Assembly: GCA_020002185.1 (NCBI GenBank)
Contig: CM034531.1
Location: 76,744,291 to 76,808,290 of the forward strand
DNA from: Paraescarpia echinospica
Lineage: Eukaryota; Annelida; Polychaeta; Sabellida; Siboglinidae
DNA length: 64,000 bases
Direction of reading: 5' to 3'
Positions 12,201 to 26,400 of this stretch are shown here, in pieces; within the stretch, counting starts at the first letter, position 1; the number at the start of each line of letters is the position of its first letter. The translations under genes and the position numbers were made by a program. Under the pieces are notes generated by a model. It ran no database searches. It was not told where the DNA came from and was given only the letters and a program-made list of their open reading frames with translations.

Positions 12201-15200
12201 TTAGCGTCCCCCCTAAATAACTCTCAGAACAAGGCTCAGCCCTCCTAGCAACACCTACCGACGCCTATTGTTGGTGCTAATCAAGTTTACAAAATACGTT
12301 TTGGAAATACACATTTAGATCTGTCTTGGAAGTTTTTAGGTTCCCCGCCGAGGACAACATTTACGGGACAACATACTTCATTACATGACTACAATGCAAG
12401 CCCGCCCCGTACACTCCAGTACCTACCAAGGCTTCCAAGTCGATGTATTTCAAGTATGACATTCTCTGTGTATGGCAGTGTTCCTTTGTCTTTCATACAA
12501 GGCAACCTGTCTTGTCCGATTACCTTGGCAGAAATAAAAACAATTACTACACAATAAAAATCGATAACATAGGCGTCGGAAGCTGTTCAATATTTGGGGA
12601 CTCAGGTTGGTGACTGTCAGCAAGTGCACATTGTTAAAAAGACCTCAAACACAAAAATCAACCTTCAGACTTTTGATGAAATGACGACGTTGCCTAAGAC
12701 AGTAGGCCCACGTCTGTATATGACCTATGTTGTCTTATCTTGAGTGAAGAATCGTTGAATGAACCGGATGACGCCTTTGAAGAGTGTAGACTTTACCTAA
12801 CATTACGACAACATTTAATGACACGTTTGTGACCACGTGTGTCGGAATGTGGAGATTCCAAAAAGTGACAGTGACATTCACCGTATAATACATTAAATAC
12901 TGTATGCTTTATTATAATAATACTTGTAACGTACTACTTGATGTGCGTGACATATCACTGCCGTTTTTACAATAATCCATCCGTGTCTATTCCCAAGATT
13001 ATAATGAACACGACCAGACGAGTGTACGCATAATTGCGGAAGCCCATTAGTGCCAGATAATGTTGAATATATTTTTGGTACTGCAAATTTGAACTATTAT
13101 TAATGAACATGGTGCAACGTCGTATTTGCACCGACCTGTGAGATTTCCTTTCTGCACTTTGTCTGTACATCTGGGAAACGTATCATGTAGAGAAACGTCC
13201 AAAGCAGAATGGTACTCGTGGTCTCGGTACCAGCAAAGAACAAGTCAACGATTAGTTGGAACAAGTTCTCGTCTGTAACAGACTGCAAACATTATCACAC
13301 ACTTTACGCACACACAAGTACATACAAGGACACGTACACACGCACACCCACCCACCAACACACACGCATGCACACACACACCGTCTCGAACCTCGTTTTA
13401 TGGACACATTAGGCCATGGGCCAATACCCCAAAATCCACATGCCGGTACCGTTTTGAGGGACAAAGGCTCACTATATTTTTTGAAAGATCATCACCTTGG
13501 GCACATTTTCCGTGTGATGGACATTACCAAGTGGTAGCTTAATACCTTTTTGTGGGAAAATTTGCTTTTTTGGGGTAAAATCACGTTTTTGGAAATTGTC
13601 CTTTTAAAAAAGGGAATGTACAGCTAGAAAAAACCCTAAAATGGAAATTATGACCAGTTTAAGTGTTGACTTTTTGGTACCATTTATTCAAAAAATTTCT
13701 CAACGGCTGCCATGGAAACGGCCATTTTGAGGCAAAAGATACGTTTTTGGTGACAAAACTTAAAAAATTCATATTTCAGGATTCACATGAAATATTTGGG
13801 TGCTTTCAATGGCAAACCCATTCTGAGATACCCAGGCAGTTTTTCAGTTACCTTTATGTACAATATATTTAGGCAGAATGGTCAGTTTCGGGGTAAAAAC
13901 ATCAGTTTTGAAATACCATTTTTAGGAAAATGGCAGAAAAGAGTGATTTTGAGATGTCCTTGCTATAAGGCATATATCTATGGTTCAGCCTCAGACACGG
14001 GCGCACATGAAAGCCGCTAGGTAAGTTGCAGCAGCATAGCGATCAATTTTTAATAATTAGACACTATCACAAAAGTTGCTATGGGGATTACACCAGACCC
14101 ACCAACAAGCCAAAAGACAGTGAAGACTCAAACGACCTTGACGTGAACTATGAGTCCGTTGTGGATGACTCCTATAATGAACTATTTGCTTTCATCCGAA
14201 ACAATCTATTTACCAATCCCAGAACAGTTAGGATGGTGGACCTCTCCCAAAAGATTGTAGCCATAATCGAGTCTCATGGCATCGATCATGTAGAAGAGTC
14301 AACAAAGAAGCACATCCGTCGAAAACTGGAAAGTGAATTTGAAGAGGCACTATACTTCATTCAAGATGACAGGGGGAAACTCTATGTCTACCCTGACAAT
14401 CTGTCGAGGGAGCATCTGATCCTCGAGAATGTGATGATGCGAAAGGAGCTGAAGACCTCAGATCTTCTGGCTCGGATTCATCAGCAATGATAAAAAAAGG
14501 CGGCAGTTTCCTTGAGAGCAGACATGAAAGAGCAGAAAGTTGAGGAAGAGTGGCCACCTCAACCATCAAATCAGACTTTAGAATCAGCCAGGATACCAGA
14601 ATCGATCACTTAACTTTTACAACTGTTAATTACTGGTCATAGTGACGAGTAAAACCCGAGCAAGTGTACAGAGTTGCAGAAAGCTTCCATTGCCCAGGAT
14701 ATCATCTATGCCGTTACTGCAGGAAGACGCCGTCCTCCCTGGCATGTCTTGCTGCCACTGGCAGTAAAGGTACATACAGGGAATGTTGAACTGATTCAAA
14801 TACTGAATCGCTTGGGGCATGGAGTATCATATTCTATGATTGAACAAATTGAAACAGCACTTTGTATGCAGAAAATGGAGTGCTCCACATGCAGCGACAT
14901 CGTACTCCCAGCTGACATTTTGACCAAAATGTTCACAACACCTGCGTGGGACAATAAAGACAAACTCGAGGAAACCCTCTCAGGAGCAGGGACATCACAT
15001 CGTGTTAAAAGCATTGCAATTCAAGAAAGCTTCATTGGGCCACTTCCATTCACACCAAAGCGGACAGTTGAAAGATCCAAGAAGAGGTCCATTGATGTCA
15101 GCAGCTTACCTCTTCCACAGTACAATCTTGGAGAACGGACTGGTCCTGGTGCAATCAAAACACTGGTTCCTGATGCAAGTGTAGCAGTTGAAAGTGCACA

Positions 15201-18200
15201 AAAGAAAAACCGTATTTGGGTGCTTTCTCGGGTGACAGACACAAGTGTCCCAAGTTGGACTGGCTTCAACGTTCTGACAAGAAATGAAGTAGAAGTTCGT
15301 CGAGATAAGATATCTTATCTGCCTAGTATCAATGCAACAGCAACAGAGATGGTAACAGTATTTGAGATACTGAATCAGTCCCAGAAGATCAGGCAGGAGC
15401 TTCAGTTACCAAGCATTATCTATGTCTTAGATCAGGCCTTGTACGCGAAGGCATCTGAAATCGTCTGGAGGCATAATGAATACTTTGAAGGCTTCATTTT
15501 GAGAATGGGTGACTTCCATGCAGTCCTCAACTTTCTATCAGTCATTGGGAAGCGATTCCAAGATGCTGGTCTATGAGAGTTGGCTGTCGAATCAGGAATC
15601 ATTGCAGAGGGTTCTGTCCAGGCAGTGCTGGAAGGACGCCAGTACAATCGTGGAATGAGGCTTCATAAACTGGTGTATGAAGCACTTCTCCGGCTAGCAT
15701 GGAAGGAATTTGTACCATCGCTGAAAGCTTCGCACCCGAATTATATATCAGAGCTTGAAGATGCAATTAGATGCATTGATGCAGCATGTGATGATTTATG
15801 TCAGACAACTCTTAATGATGTCTTGACCAATCCAAGCATGGTAGACTCTTAGCTACTTTGAGACATTCCTTGACAGTATGCAAGATGGAAGTAGAGGAGA
15901 GCTTGCAGCCTTCTGGATGTCCTACATCGATATGGTGGACATCATGCTGGGTCTGATACGTGCATCAAGAGAAGGTGCCTGGTTGTTGCATCTCCACTCT
16001 TTCCAAGTTCTGCTGTACTGGGCCTTCGCATACGACCGGATAAACTACTCACGTTATGGTTCAGTCTACTTGGCGCAAATGTCCCAACTAGCCAATAGCC
16101 ACCCAGATGCGCATGCTTACCTGTCAAACGGAGGCTTCTCCATTCAATGTGGGTCAAGAAATCCTTTTGGGAAAATCCCCGTTGACCAGACAATTGAGGA
16201 AACGGTCAATAGGGACACCAAAACTCCAGGAGGTACAAAAGAATTCAGCTTGTAAGCCTCAGCTGTCAGCAGGTACTATTTGACCTCAGAGTATCGCAGC
16301 CTTTCTCTGAGACAAATAAGACAGATGGTCACTCAACCGAATCCAAATTTCACCCATGCTGATCTTCAGGCTAGCCGCATTCAGAGGGACCATTCTGACG
16401 TAAATTCTGCAATTCATATTCTGGAAGAAGAAGAATGGATTAATCCAATGAGTGGGAATCATCCCGAACTTGTCAGCATCTCAAGCGGGAGATTGGCACC
16501 AGTGGAGGTTGCCAAAGACATCAAGCAAGCGCACACAGTTGGAAAAGAGGCATATGAGAAATTCAGGAAGGACCGTCTCGACACAGATCCATCGAAACAG
16601 CCATTTCATCAGAAAATTAACAAGCTGAAGTTGAAAACATTTTCTGACTTGAAGAAGAAGATTAAACTGACACCTGAAAAGGGTAAATAGATTGTCCTGG
16701 AAGCTGACCGGTGGTTATTTGTGAACATGATACTCGCTGTGCAGGCTCGTGACCTTGATCTACAAGATGTATTGGCATACCCATTGGGCCCAATACCATG
16801 GGCTTTGGCGACACCGGATGGTTCAATTCAAAAGACAACCATGTTAACTCTACCTGAAGCTCTGGCACAGGGCGCATCAGCTGCTGAGACTGTGCCACAA
16901 CCTAATGCAAACATCATCGATGGGATGGCACTTTTGCAATGCCTCAAAGGTGTAGGTCAGACATTTGCGCAGTTATCAAAGAATGCACTGGACTTAGCTT
17001 TACATGAAGGCAGGAACAGTAATAGAATTGATGTTGTGTTCGATGTCTACAGAGAAGTGTCTATAAAGAATGCTGAGAGAAGAAAACGTGGATAAGATGA
17101 AGGAGTTAGGTTCAAGACATTTGCGCCTGGTCATGAAATCCGCCAATGGAGAAAACTACTGCAGGATCCATAGAGCAAAAGCAGTCTCATACGATTTGTG
17201 ATTGAAGAATGGAAGGATGATAAGCATAGGGAGAGTATCGGCAACAAGACTATCTTCATGACGTGTGAATAAAAATGCTTCAAAATAACCAGAGGCAGCT
17301 GCGTGGAGATTGATGAGCTCACATGAGGAGGCCGACACAAGGGTCTTGCTCCATGCTGTAGATGCAGCAAAAAATGGATACAACCATGATGTTATCAATG
17401 GTTAAGACACTGACATAATGGTGCTTGCCTTAGCTCTCAAGTCCGATATCCCATGCCACCTCTACCAAAGGAGAGGAACCAAAAGGTTGTACACATAGAC
17501 AAGGTAGCTTCGACATTAGGAAAAAAGCTATGCACTGCACTGCACTCATAGGCTTCCATGCATTTACCGGATGCGACTCCATCAGCTCCTTCTCAGGAAA
17601 AGGAAAGGTTAGACCTCTGAAAATATTGAGAAAAGAGGAGGATTATCAACAATGTTTCACGGATCTTGGACAGTCGTGGGAAGTCTCGGATGAAGTCAAC
17701 CAGAAGCTTGAGGAATTTGTGTGCAGTCTATATGCCTCAAAAGGAGCGACCGTCAGAGTCAACGAATACCGGTACAGGCTTTTCTGTGCCAAGAGGGGAG
17801 ATATTAGCTCATCATCTCTCCCACCCTGCAAAGACTGCCTCCAACAGCATACTAGATGGGCCAACTATCAGGCTGCAATATGGCGCAGGTCACTTGAAGC
17901 AAAACCAGAAGTCCCGCTGCTGACAAGTCATGGATGGATCATCGATGAAGATGGTGACCTTGATGTGCAATGGATGACCGTTCTACCAGCACCAACAACT
18001 GTTCTTGAGCTGATGAAATGCAACTGTAGCCGGGCATGTGATAGCAACGACTGCCAATGCAACGCAAATGGTCTTAAATGTACTATGATGTATCGCAAGC
18101 AAAACTGTGCTAACCAGATTGCGGACGAAGATGAATCCGAGGACCCGACACCTATTGCTGGGGAAAGTGACGATGACAACGTTTGAATTATTAAATGACT

Positions 18201-20265
18201 GTGTTGCAAAATGTCCATGGGCTGAATGTGTAATTCCTGTAACATAATAGCTTCAAAATATGCCACTGGAATTAATTTCTGGTCTTTTATTCCACCAAAG
18301 TGATCCACATGTATCTATTTTCAGTCATATCGTGATATATAAATCAGGATGACTTTCAAATGGATGTTTGACTTCAAAGGAAATAAATAGTGATGTACCA
18401 GACTATTGTTTAAATGATATTTTACCTAAAGATCACCTTACTCTTTATCATCAAAGGATCCTGAATAATGGTGACATTCCTATTCGTCATGTTGAAAAGT
18501 TTGTAACTGAGGCATGAATTCAATATTTCACTGTAAAAGACTACAAGCTGTGCCCAAAAATGTATGTAACCTCGGCAACCATTATTCAAGTCAACTATGA
18601 TAACAAGTGAAACAAATAGAAATGTATGTGTTACCATGGTAACCACTCATCAATGGGACCTTAGGAATATTAATGAATGAAAATCACTTTGCAATGGTTT
18701 TTTACCGATATACTGAACTTTGACAGCTTTGGGCATAGTTAGGTGTCTTGTAGCAAGGAAATCTCAAAATCTCTTTTCTGCCATTTTCCTAAAAACGGCA
18801 TTTCAAAACTTATGTTTTTACTCCAAAACTTACCATTCTGCCTAAATATATTATACACAAAGGTAACTGAAAAACTGACTGGGTATCTCAGAATGGGTTT
18901 GCCATTGAAAGCACCCAAATATTTCATATGAATCCTGAGATATGAATTTTTTAAGTTTTGTCACCAAAAACGTATTTTTGCCCCAAAACACTTATAATGG
19001 TCATAATTTCCACTTTTGGAATTTTTTTCTAGCTGTACATTCCCTTTTTTAAAAGGACAATTTCCAAAAAAATTATTTTACCCCAAAAAAGCATATTTTC
19101 CCACAAAAACGATATAACGCTACACTTGGGAATGTCCATCATACTGAAAAATGTGCCGAAGGTAATGTTCTTTCAAAAAAAATATAGTGAGCCTTTGTCC
19201 CTCAAAATGGTACCGGCATGTGTATTGGCCCATGGACTACATCGGCAATGCAGCCACCCTACAGTTAAGGACACCATAGACTGATCTAGATACATCCGAG
19301 TCTCGGCATTGTAGATCACCTACAAATAGTTGCCTTTGAACTCTGTATTACATTAGATTCACCATTGTATCCGTGTATAGGGTCAACGTAAGTCACCATA
19401 TACATCGGGGCCTTTGAATAGGCTTATGTCTAGATTCAGGGCACTTTATAGATATACTTATTGTTATTATTATTACTATCACTACTATTACTGTTATTTG
19501 CCATATTAATGTTAACTAATTCATACAACAGTCACACGTTTGAGGAAATATAGATAATCTGAAATATTGTATGATCACCAGATCTCTGATTTGTTAAATA
19601 GGTATCGATGCCGTTCCTGTTAAAAATTAGAAGTATTAGAAACAAATATGTTATTAAACTAAACTATTCATGTAACGGTGATGCTTTTCGTACCATCTGA
19701 ATGATACAGTAAACGCTCACAGACTAACGACATTTGCACCAAAGTGAAACACGCCTACTGGACAATTGCAAAATTCAAAAGCGGATACTTAATCTACGTC
19801 AAATATAACTCAATCTTACCCGTGAAAGCGGCATTTTCTTCTTCGTTCTCCGTCTTTAGATAGATATCTACGAAGTCCCGAATATTGTCTTTGTCAAATG
19901 TTTCCCTGTGTTCACCTATTCTCTTTCGCACGAAATCCTTTATTTCACCATCTATTTCGACAATCTTCCTAAATTTCGGCTAAACATACAACATACGAAT
20001 ATGAATTATAACTTGTTATTTGCTGCTTAGGTTTTTCGGTGGCAGCAGCAGCACTATTAATAAATTGGATTAATATTAGTTTGCGATTATGATGACACAC
20101 CTAATAATTGCATGACATCATGTCTGAGCAAACATCTTATCTCTTCACAAATTTATGATCAACGCATCTAAAGTGAAACAAACAAGGACTATTATAATAG
20201 ATTTTTCTTTTGGACACACACAGAGAAAGAGAGAGAGAGAGAGAGAGGGAGGGAGGGAGGGAGGG

Positions 20266-20320
<55 letters not shown>

Positions 20321-20390
20321 GAGAGGGAGAGGGAGAGGGAGAGGGAGGAGAGGGGAGGAGGGAGGGGGAGGAGGGAGGGAGGAGGAGGAG

Positions 20391-20423
<33 letters not shown>

Positions 20424-23400
20424 AGGGAGGGAGAGAGAGCGACACACACACGGATGCCCCCCCATGCACACTCACACACCTATTATATACATCATATATT
20501 ATTTGCACATGCATTTATTTTAAATTACTCCTGAATGTAACACAGGTTCATAACATGAAATATAATTCGCTGATTGTGCTATTTAGAGAGTGTGCCTAAT
20601 ATTTTGAACTAATACTTACAAACAATGCCATAGCTACTGGTCCTGGTACCCAGGTAGCCGGTATACATTGCATCCCTGCGTTGTCCAACGTGTATGTCAC
20701 CCCTTGGAGCAGGTGTCTAAATTCTTCGTTATCGTAATCGTACCTGCAAAATAAAATTACGTGTTTTGCAGTATACTACTATATTGTCTGGTGCCTTGTT
20801 TTCTTCAACCAGTTGCGGTAGTTGGGATGAAGAAGAAATGCGAAGAAACGCCGGAACTTTCAAGTCATATTAGAATAAGCTTTGTGTTGGTGTCCAAACC
20901 AACTGAGTTCTAAATATATTCACATACGTCTGCATATTTCGATTACAGAGTATAAATAAAGTGATCCCAACCTTTCACAAAATATCATCGAACACATGAT
21001 GTTGGAGACAGCGTTTTCAAGGAGTGGTTTTGGATCGAAGCGTTCTCCTCCTTTTGCATTTATATCGGTGAACATGAAGTCCAGTTCCTCTTTGATTTTC
21101 TCCTCCAGCGAAGATTTGCCCACGCCGAAGTCTTTCAAAGCCCTCAGCGTGAATCGCTTTAGTAACTTCCAGTCCTTGCCATGTGCAGTAATGATTCCTA
21201 TAATGCAGAGATTGGCTGTATTTCCATGTATTTCCAGGAGTAGTATGTAGCGTAATATACGGTATGGATTCGGAGACCCAGTGTAGACGAAATGCGATTG
21301 TGTGTACTGGTGATTATGTTAATGATGTGTTGAGTTGGTCTGACAGCATGGTCGAGTGAAATGTGAATCGGTATTGTATGACAAGATGAACAACAATAAA
21401 GCGTTTCATATCGTTGTTTATTGTAAGAATATGAACAACTATACAAGCAAACGTAACATAGTAAATTTTTTAAACTTACTTCCGGGTGGTGGGAAGTGTT
21501 TGAATCCCTTCCCTCCCCTCCCATCCCCTCGCTTTCTCCGTCCTCCCCTCCCTCATCCTCCCTTGACTACCTCCCTCCTATTGCTCTCTATCTATTTCAC
21601 ATATATATCTCACACAATCTCTCTCTTCCCCCCTCTCTCTTTCTCTCTCAATATATATTACAGTGTTTCCCCTGGGTAAAATGATGGGCGAGGTGATAGG
21701 GGTGGGGTATGCGAGCGCCGCAATCACGAAGTGTTGCTAGGGGGTCCGGGGGCATGCCCCCCAGAGATTTAAAAAAAAACTACCTTTAAAATGGTGCATT
21801 CTGACTCTGAGGTATGTTTGAATATTGAGGGGAAGATATAAAACAACAAGACACTACTTGTAAATGTAGTAATCATGATTGATAAAAGTCAGTAATCATG
21901 ACTGTTTCATCGTGTTGAGGTGTGGTTTCCACTTGACCACTGGAACTTGGTTATGGTTATGTTTTTCTTGCACTAACCCTAGGCCTTGTTACCTCGCTGA
22001 CAGAGTCAGTAAAAAAATAAAAGGTAAGTTCATATATAGCACAGGACTGCTGAAAGCGCTTTACACTTTACTCCCTGGCAGACCTGGGAAGCATCCAGTG
22101 GTATCATCTGAAGACTCTTTCATCATCACCTTTAAATGATTTTAATATTATATTATGGTAAATTGGTGGTTTATGTTCAAAAGATTATATTTTATTTGTT
22201 GCCAGAATGCTATACAATTAATTAAACAGTCATTTCTGAAATGCCACAAAAGTATGTTTCTATTAATCGCAAGAACGTTTCTAAAATGGTGTTCTTTTTA
22301 TAAAACAGTATAAGTTGTTTAGTATATCCAATTGCTGTGCAAACATATCATTGTTTAACCCAAGTTATTGGTAACCCATTAGTATGCACGGTTTTGGGTA
22401 GTAGGCATTATTATGATGTGAACTTCTGTGGTTTATATTCGTAAGTATTTCACTCAAATCAACTTTCCCAAAAGTTTGTTTGCACAACTTTGTCGGAATA
22501 TGTATTATATATTTAGCACAAAGATATCTTACGAATCACATTCTTTATTTTGCTAAAACAAAACCGCATAGAACATGTTAACAGTTGAATAGACTTGTGG
22601 GTATTTGGTAATTTGCGTCGAATCCGGACCCACTTTGATTTCGCCGGTATAACTTGAGTTTTGCTTAACTTTGATATCTCAGTGAGATACACTGTATTTC
22701 CATCATTCAACATTATCCTAGGCATATTTACCTTTAATAATATTGCGTCTTACGACCATTTGAGGTATAAATAGCACCCCGGTTTGTATCAACATACACT
22801 GCTATATATATATACTGTATATCTCTCATTATATGCGCGTTGTGCAGTAACGCATAACTGCAGCGGGACAGACTAGCGCAAACCGGGTCGCTATTTGAGC
22901 TTCAACAGGGTCCGGCTTCGATACAAGTGCCGATTAGTGAATAGGACGTACGGTTTTTATTTGGGCTTCAAAAGAGTCCGGATTCGACACAAGTGCCGAC
23001 AAGTGACGTAGTGTCATCTGCCTGCAAGGTTTTCACTCCCACCACCGTCATAAACCAAAACGCAAGTTACCGTTTGGACGCCATTTTACATGAATGTCTA
23101 GATTTCTAGTATGTCGAAACTCCGCAAGTCTTTTCAAAGACTATATAAAACTATTTTGAACATAAATAAATTCTGATATGGCACCTTGCAAGCGGCAACT
23201 CAGGGCAAAACGACACTTAGTTTGCAACGACTGCCAGAGCTGGGTGGATTTTGCGTTGTCTAGCTATCCAAAATCATGGGCAGAGACCAAAGATGACTTT
23301 CGGTGTATGGAGTGTTTGAGGGTGGAATGTCTGATGAAGGAGGTGTGTAAGTTGACGGATATAGTGAAGGAGATGGAGATGAGAGACTCAACATAGAAAT

Positions 23401-26400
23401 AGATGGAGCAGAGAGGGATGACGCGGAGAGAGTTGAGAATTCTACAACACAGAAGGAGCAGAGTTGTGACACGGAGACTGGAAAACTGTTCTGAAGCTGG
23501 ATATAAATGTGTTTGTTTAAATGCAAGGAGTATAGTAAACAAAAGAAATGAACTTAACATTATGGTAGAAGATACTGACCCTCACATAATAGGTATAACC
23601 GAGTCATGGGCAACCACCGATATATCAGATGCCGAATTGGGACTGACAGGATATGTAATGTTTAGGAAAGATAGAATAGGAAGAAGGGGAGGTGGAGTTA
23701 TTTTATATATTAAAGAATCTATCCAGGCTTATGAAATAAAATTAAACAGAAAAGCAGATTGCGAAGAAGCTGTTTGGTGTAACATAGTTATAGGAAACTC
23801 AACGTTAACGGTTGGATTAGTTTATCGAAAGTCCAAACATAAGCATAGAAGAGAATGAAAAAATACAAAACGCTATAAGGGAAGTGAGCAAAGGGGACTG
23901 TGTTATTATGGGGGATGATAACCATGGGCATATAAAATGGAAATCTCTACAGAGTATGGGTAGTGAGGACCACAAGTTTTTAGTTTTAGTACAAGATAGT
24001 TTCCTTTCTCAACATGTGCTAGAACCAACCATGGGAGAGAATGTTTTAGATATAGTTTTGTCCTCACAAAATGAATTACCGTAAATTCTGTATTTGTAGC
24101 CGCGGCTTTAATTGCAATAGTGTGTAGCCGAAATGATAACAATGACGGCAAAGTTGGGGTGCGGCTTTAAATATAGTAATTTGCCGAATTTTTTTTTTAA
24201 ATTGGCTCACTGGGTTGTCAGTAGTAACGGCAGAATCCGGACCCACCTCGATTTCGCCGTTATATCTTGAGTTTTCCCTAACTTTGATACCTCAGTGCGT
24301 TAGTTCCATTATTCAACGTTATCCAAGTCACATTTGTGAACATTGCCTGTTAGCGCACTTTTGAGGCATAAATAGCGCCCCGGTTTGCATCAACATACGC
24401 CGATATATCGCTCGTTTTACGAGCGCGATGCGGTAACGCACGACCGCAGCGGTGCAGACTAGCGCAAACCGGGTCACTATTTGGGCTTCAAAAGTGTGCT
24501 AAGACACAATATTTTGTTAATATAAATATGGGATGATGTTGAATGATGGAACTAACGTTCTGATGTATCAAAGTTAGGCAAAACTCAAGTTATAACAGCG
24601 AAATCAAGGTGGGTCCGGATTCTACCGAAGTGCTGTAACGTTTATAATAAGTAAAAAACTTACCAAAAAAACGAAGTCGGATGTATCAATAAAACATTGT
24701 ATTACAACGGCCACTGGTACAAAAATAATTACATAACACATAAAAACCTGTGTCCATAAAGTGTTTAGAAACAAAGATCAAAACATGTGAAAACATTAAA
24801 ATCCATCGTCATCGAAATCAGTTTCATCGTCACCGTTGAAGAATGCCATGCCGTTCCGGCGGTTTCATTCCATGTATCCGTGCCACGTGCACTGGGCAAA
24901 CATCTTCAAATATGATGGCGTCATCCATATCACAGCTAAAATCCTCCAAAGTCACTGTCACTGTCGCTATCAAAGAACGCTGCCTGGAACGGCATGGCAG
25001 CGTCATCCCGCGTATCAGTGTCTGGGCCGTCAGCATCGCGGATCGTGGCCGCGCACAAACATCTTTGACATTTTGAATATGATGGCATCCGCCGTTCTTG
25101 CCCCACACTAGCAGACATCAACTGTAACAACTGTCTGCTTTGTTCAGAGGCTTGCTCTTGGTATCAGGTGTAGATGTTCTAAGCCAAGTTCCAAGCACAA
25201 CGTTCACACCTTAGCTTTGCTGAAGCCAGGCTTCACCTGATTGTCAACACAACACCATTACAAGTGCCCCTTTGCACTGGAGTAAATTGCACTTCCCCTG
25301 ATACAAGATACAGTGTTATTATCCCACGTGCCTGGGCCAACTGTCTGGAACTGGAAGAACTAGGCCAAACCACAAGATCACATCCGTTCTCACGGCGGCA
25401 CTGCGACGACAATTATTACATTGTAATTACTAGCTGTCAATCAAACACCTTTGAAGTCAACACAGCTGGTACAACTACACTGAACCAGCTCTAGTCTTTT
25501 CAATGCATTTATAACATCGAGTTTATACATGATTCTACATAAAATGGCATACAAATAAAACTTCTCAAAATATTTTAATAATTCTAGCTTTACCGTATAG
25601 CTTAAATGCATGGCTACATTTCGTTCACTGGATGTATGGACATTCAACCACTCAGTTATTTTCTGGTAGCATGGTGAAATTTTTTTGTTTTTGTTTTCCA
25701 TTTTGACAACATTCACGTATAGTAATATTCCAACAATAATATAAAATGTGATGTAGTTATTATCAACACATTACAATTAAGTCATTTACCAATACAATTA
25801 TACCTTACTCATTCATTTATGATAATTAATAGCAACGTTATGACTTTCTTTATGGAACCTCTTATTTTTTTCTAATTGTGTGCGCTACGGAAGTATGTCA
25901 CACGCAGGGCTAAAATGGTCATGGCTCAAAGTCCAGGTGCGGCTTTAAATAAGGTTTTTGCCTGTGACAAACTGCGCAGAGGAAAGTCAGAGGTTAGGTC
26001 AAAAGTCGGGGTGCGGCTTTAATTAGGGGTGCGGCTACAAAAACAGAATTTACGGTACCGGTAGTTGACAACGTCAGGATATGTGAGCCACTGGGGAATA
26101 GTGATCACAACCAGATACATTTTACCATCAAAGTAAAATCGGAAAGGAATAGTAAAAAGCAGTACAGGAGAAATTTCCACAAAGGAAAATATAAGGACAT
26201 AAGGAAATATTTAGCAAAGATAGACTGGAATAACACACTGAAGAATAAGACAGCAACAGAATGCTGGAATATCTTAAAAAGTGAAATTGAATGCATCATC
26301 ATCAAATTTGTTCCCTTAAAAAACCACGGGAAACTGTCCAAAAAGAAACACTTATCGAAAGAAGCCATTACAAAAATTAAGTATAAACAAATGATGTGGA

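Larger units (their letters stand above)
13419..19230 (+). mobile_element. 5.8 kb DNA transposon with long terminal inverted repeats
   Basis: The two ends are inverted copies of each other. The left begins GGCCAATAC and the right ends GTATTGGCC, each next to the 4-mer CATG (13415-13418 and 19231-19234), a possible 4-bp target duplication, although CATG is its own reverse complement and could belong to the repeat. The inverted repeats run about 480-550 bp and enclose a decayed gene read left to right (14026-18186). The whole element sits in intron 4 of the P450 gene, between exons 4 and 5. I cannot match the terminal sequence to a superfamily I know. Confidence 0.8.
24079..26054. mobile_element. 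TA-flanked DNA transposon inserted in the LINE endonuclease
   Basis: Inverted tips CCGTAAATTCTGTNTTTGTA at both ends, flanked by TA on each side (24077-24078, 26055-26056). TA duplication is the mark of the Tc1/mariner/pogo group, though some other groups also use it. Inside the tips are GTGCGGCTTTAA repeats. No complete transposase is visible. An acidic C-terminal-tail-like frame runs on the minus strand at about 24790-25130. The insertion is proved by the host LINE frame, which becomes continuous when the element and one TA are taken out. Confidence 0.85.

Noticed and set aside
14357..15269. Minus-strand frames across the nuclease element
   Set aside because: Antisense shadows of the plus-strand gene, whose motifs are recognisable.
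20137..20599. Five overlapping open frames on both strands
   Set aside because: All come from the GA/GGGA microsatellite; no non-repeat coding signal.
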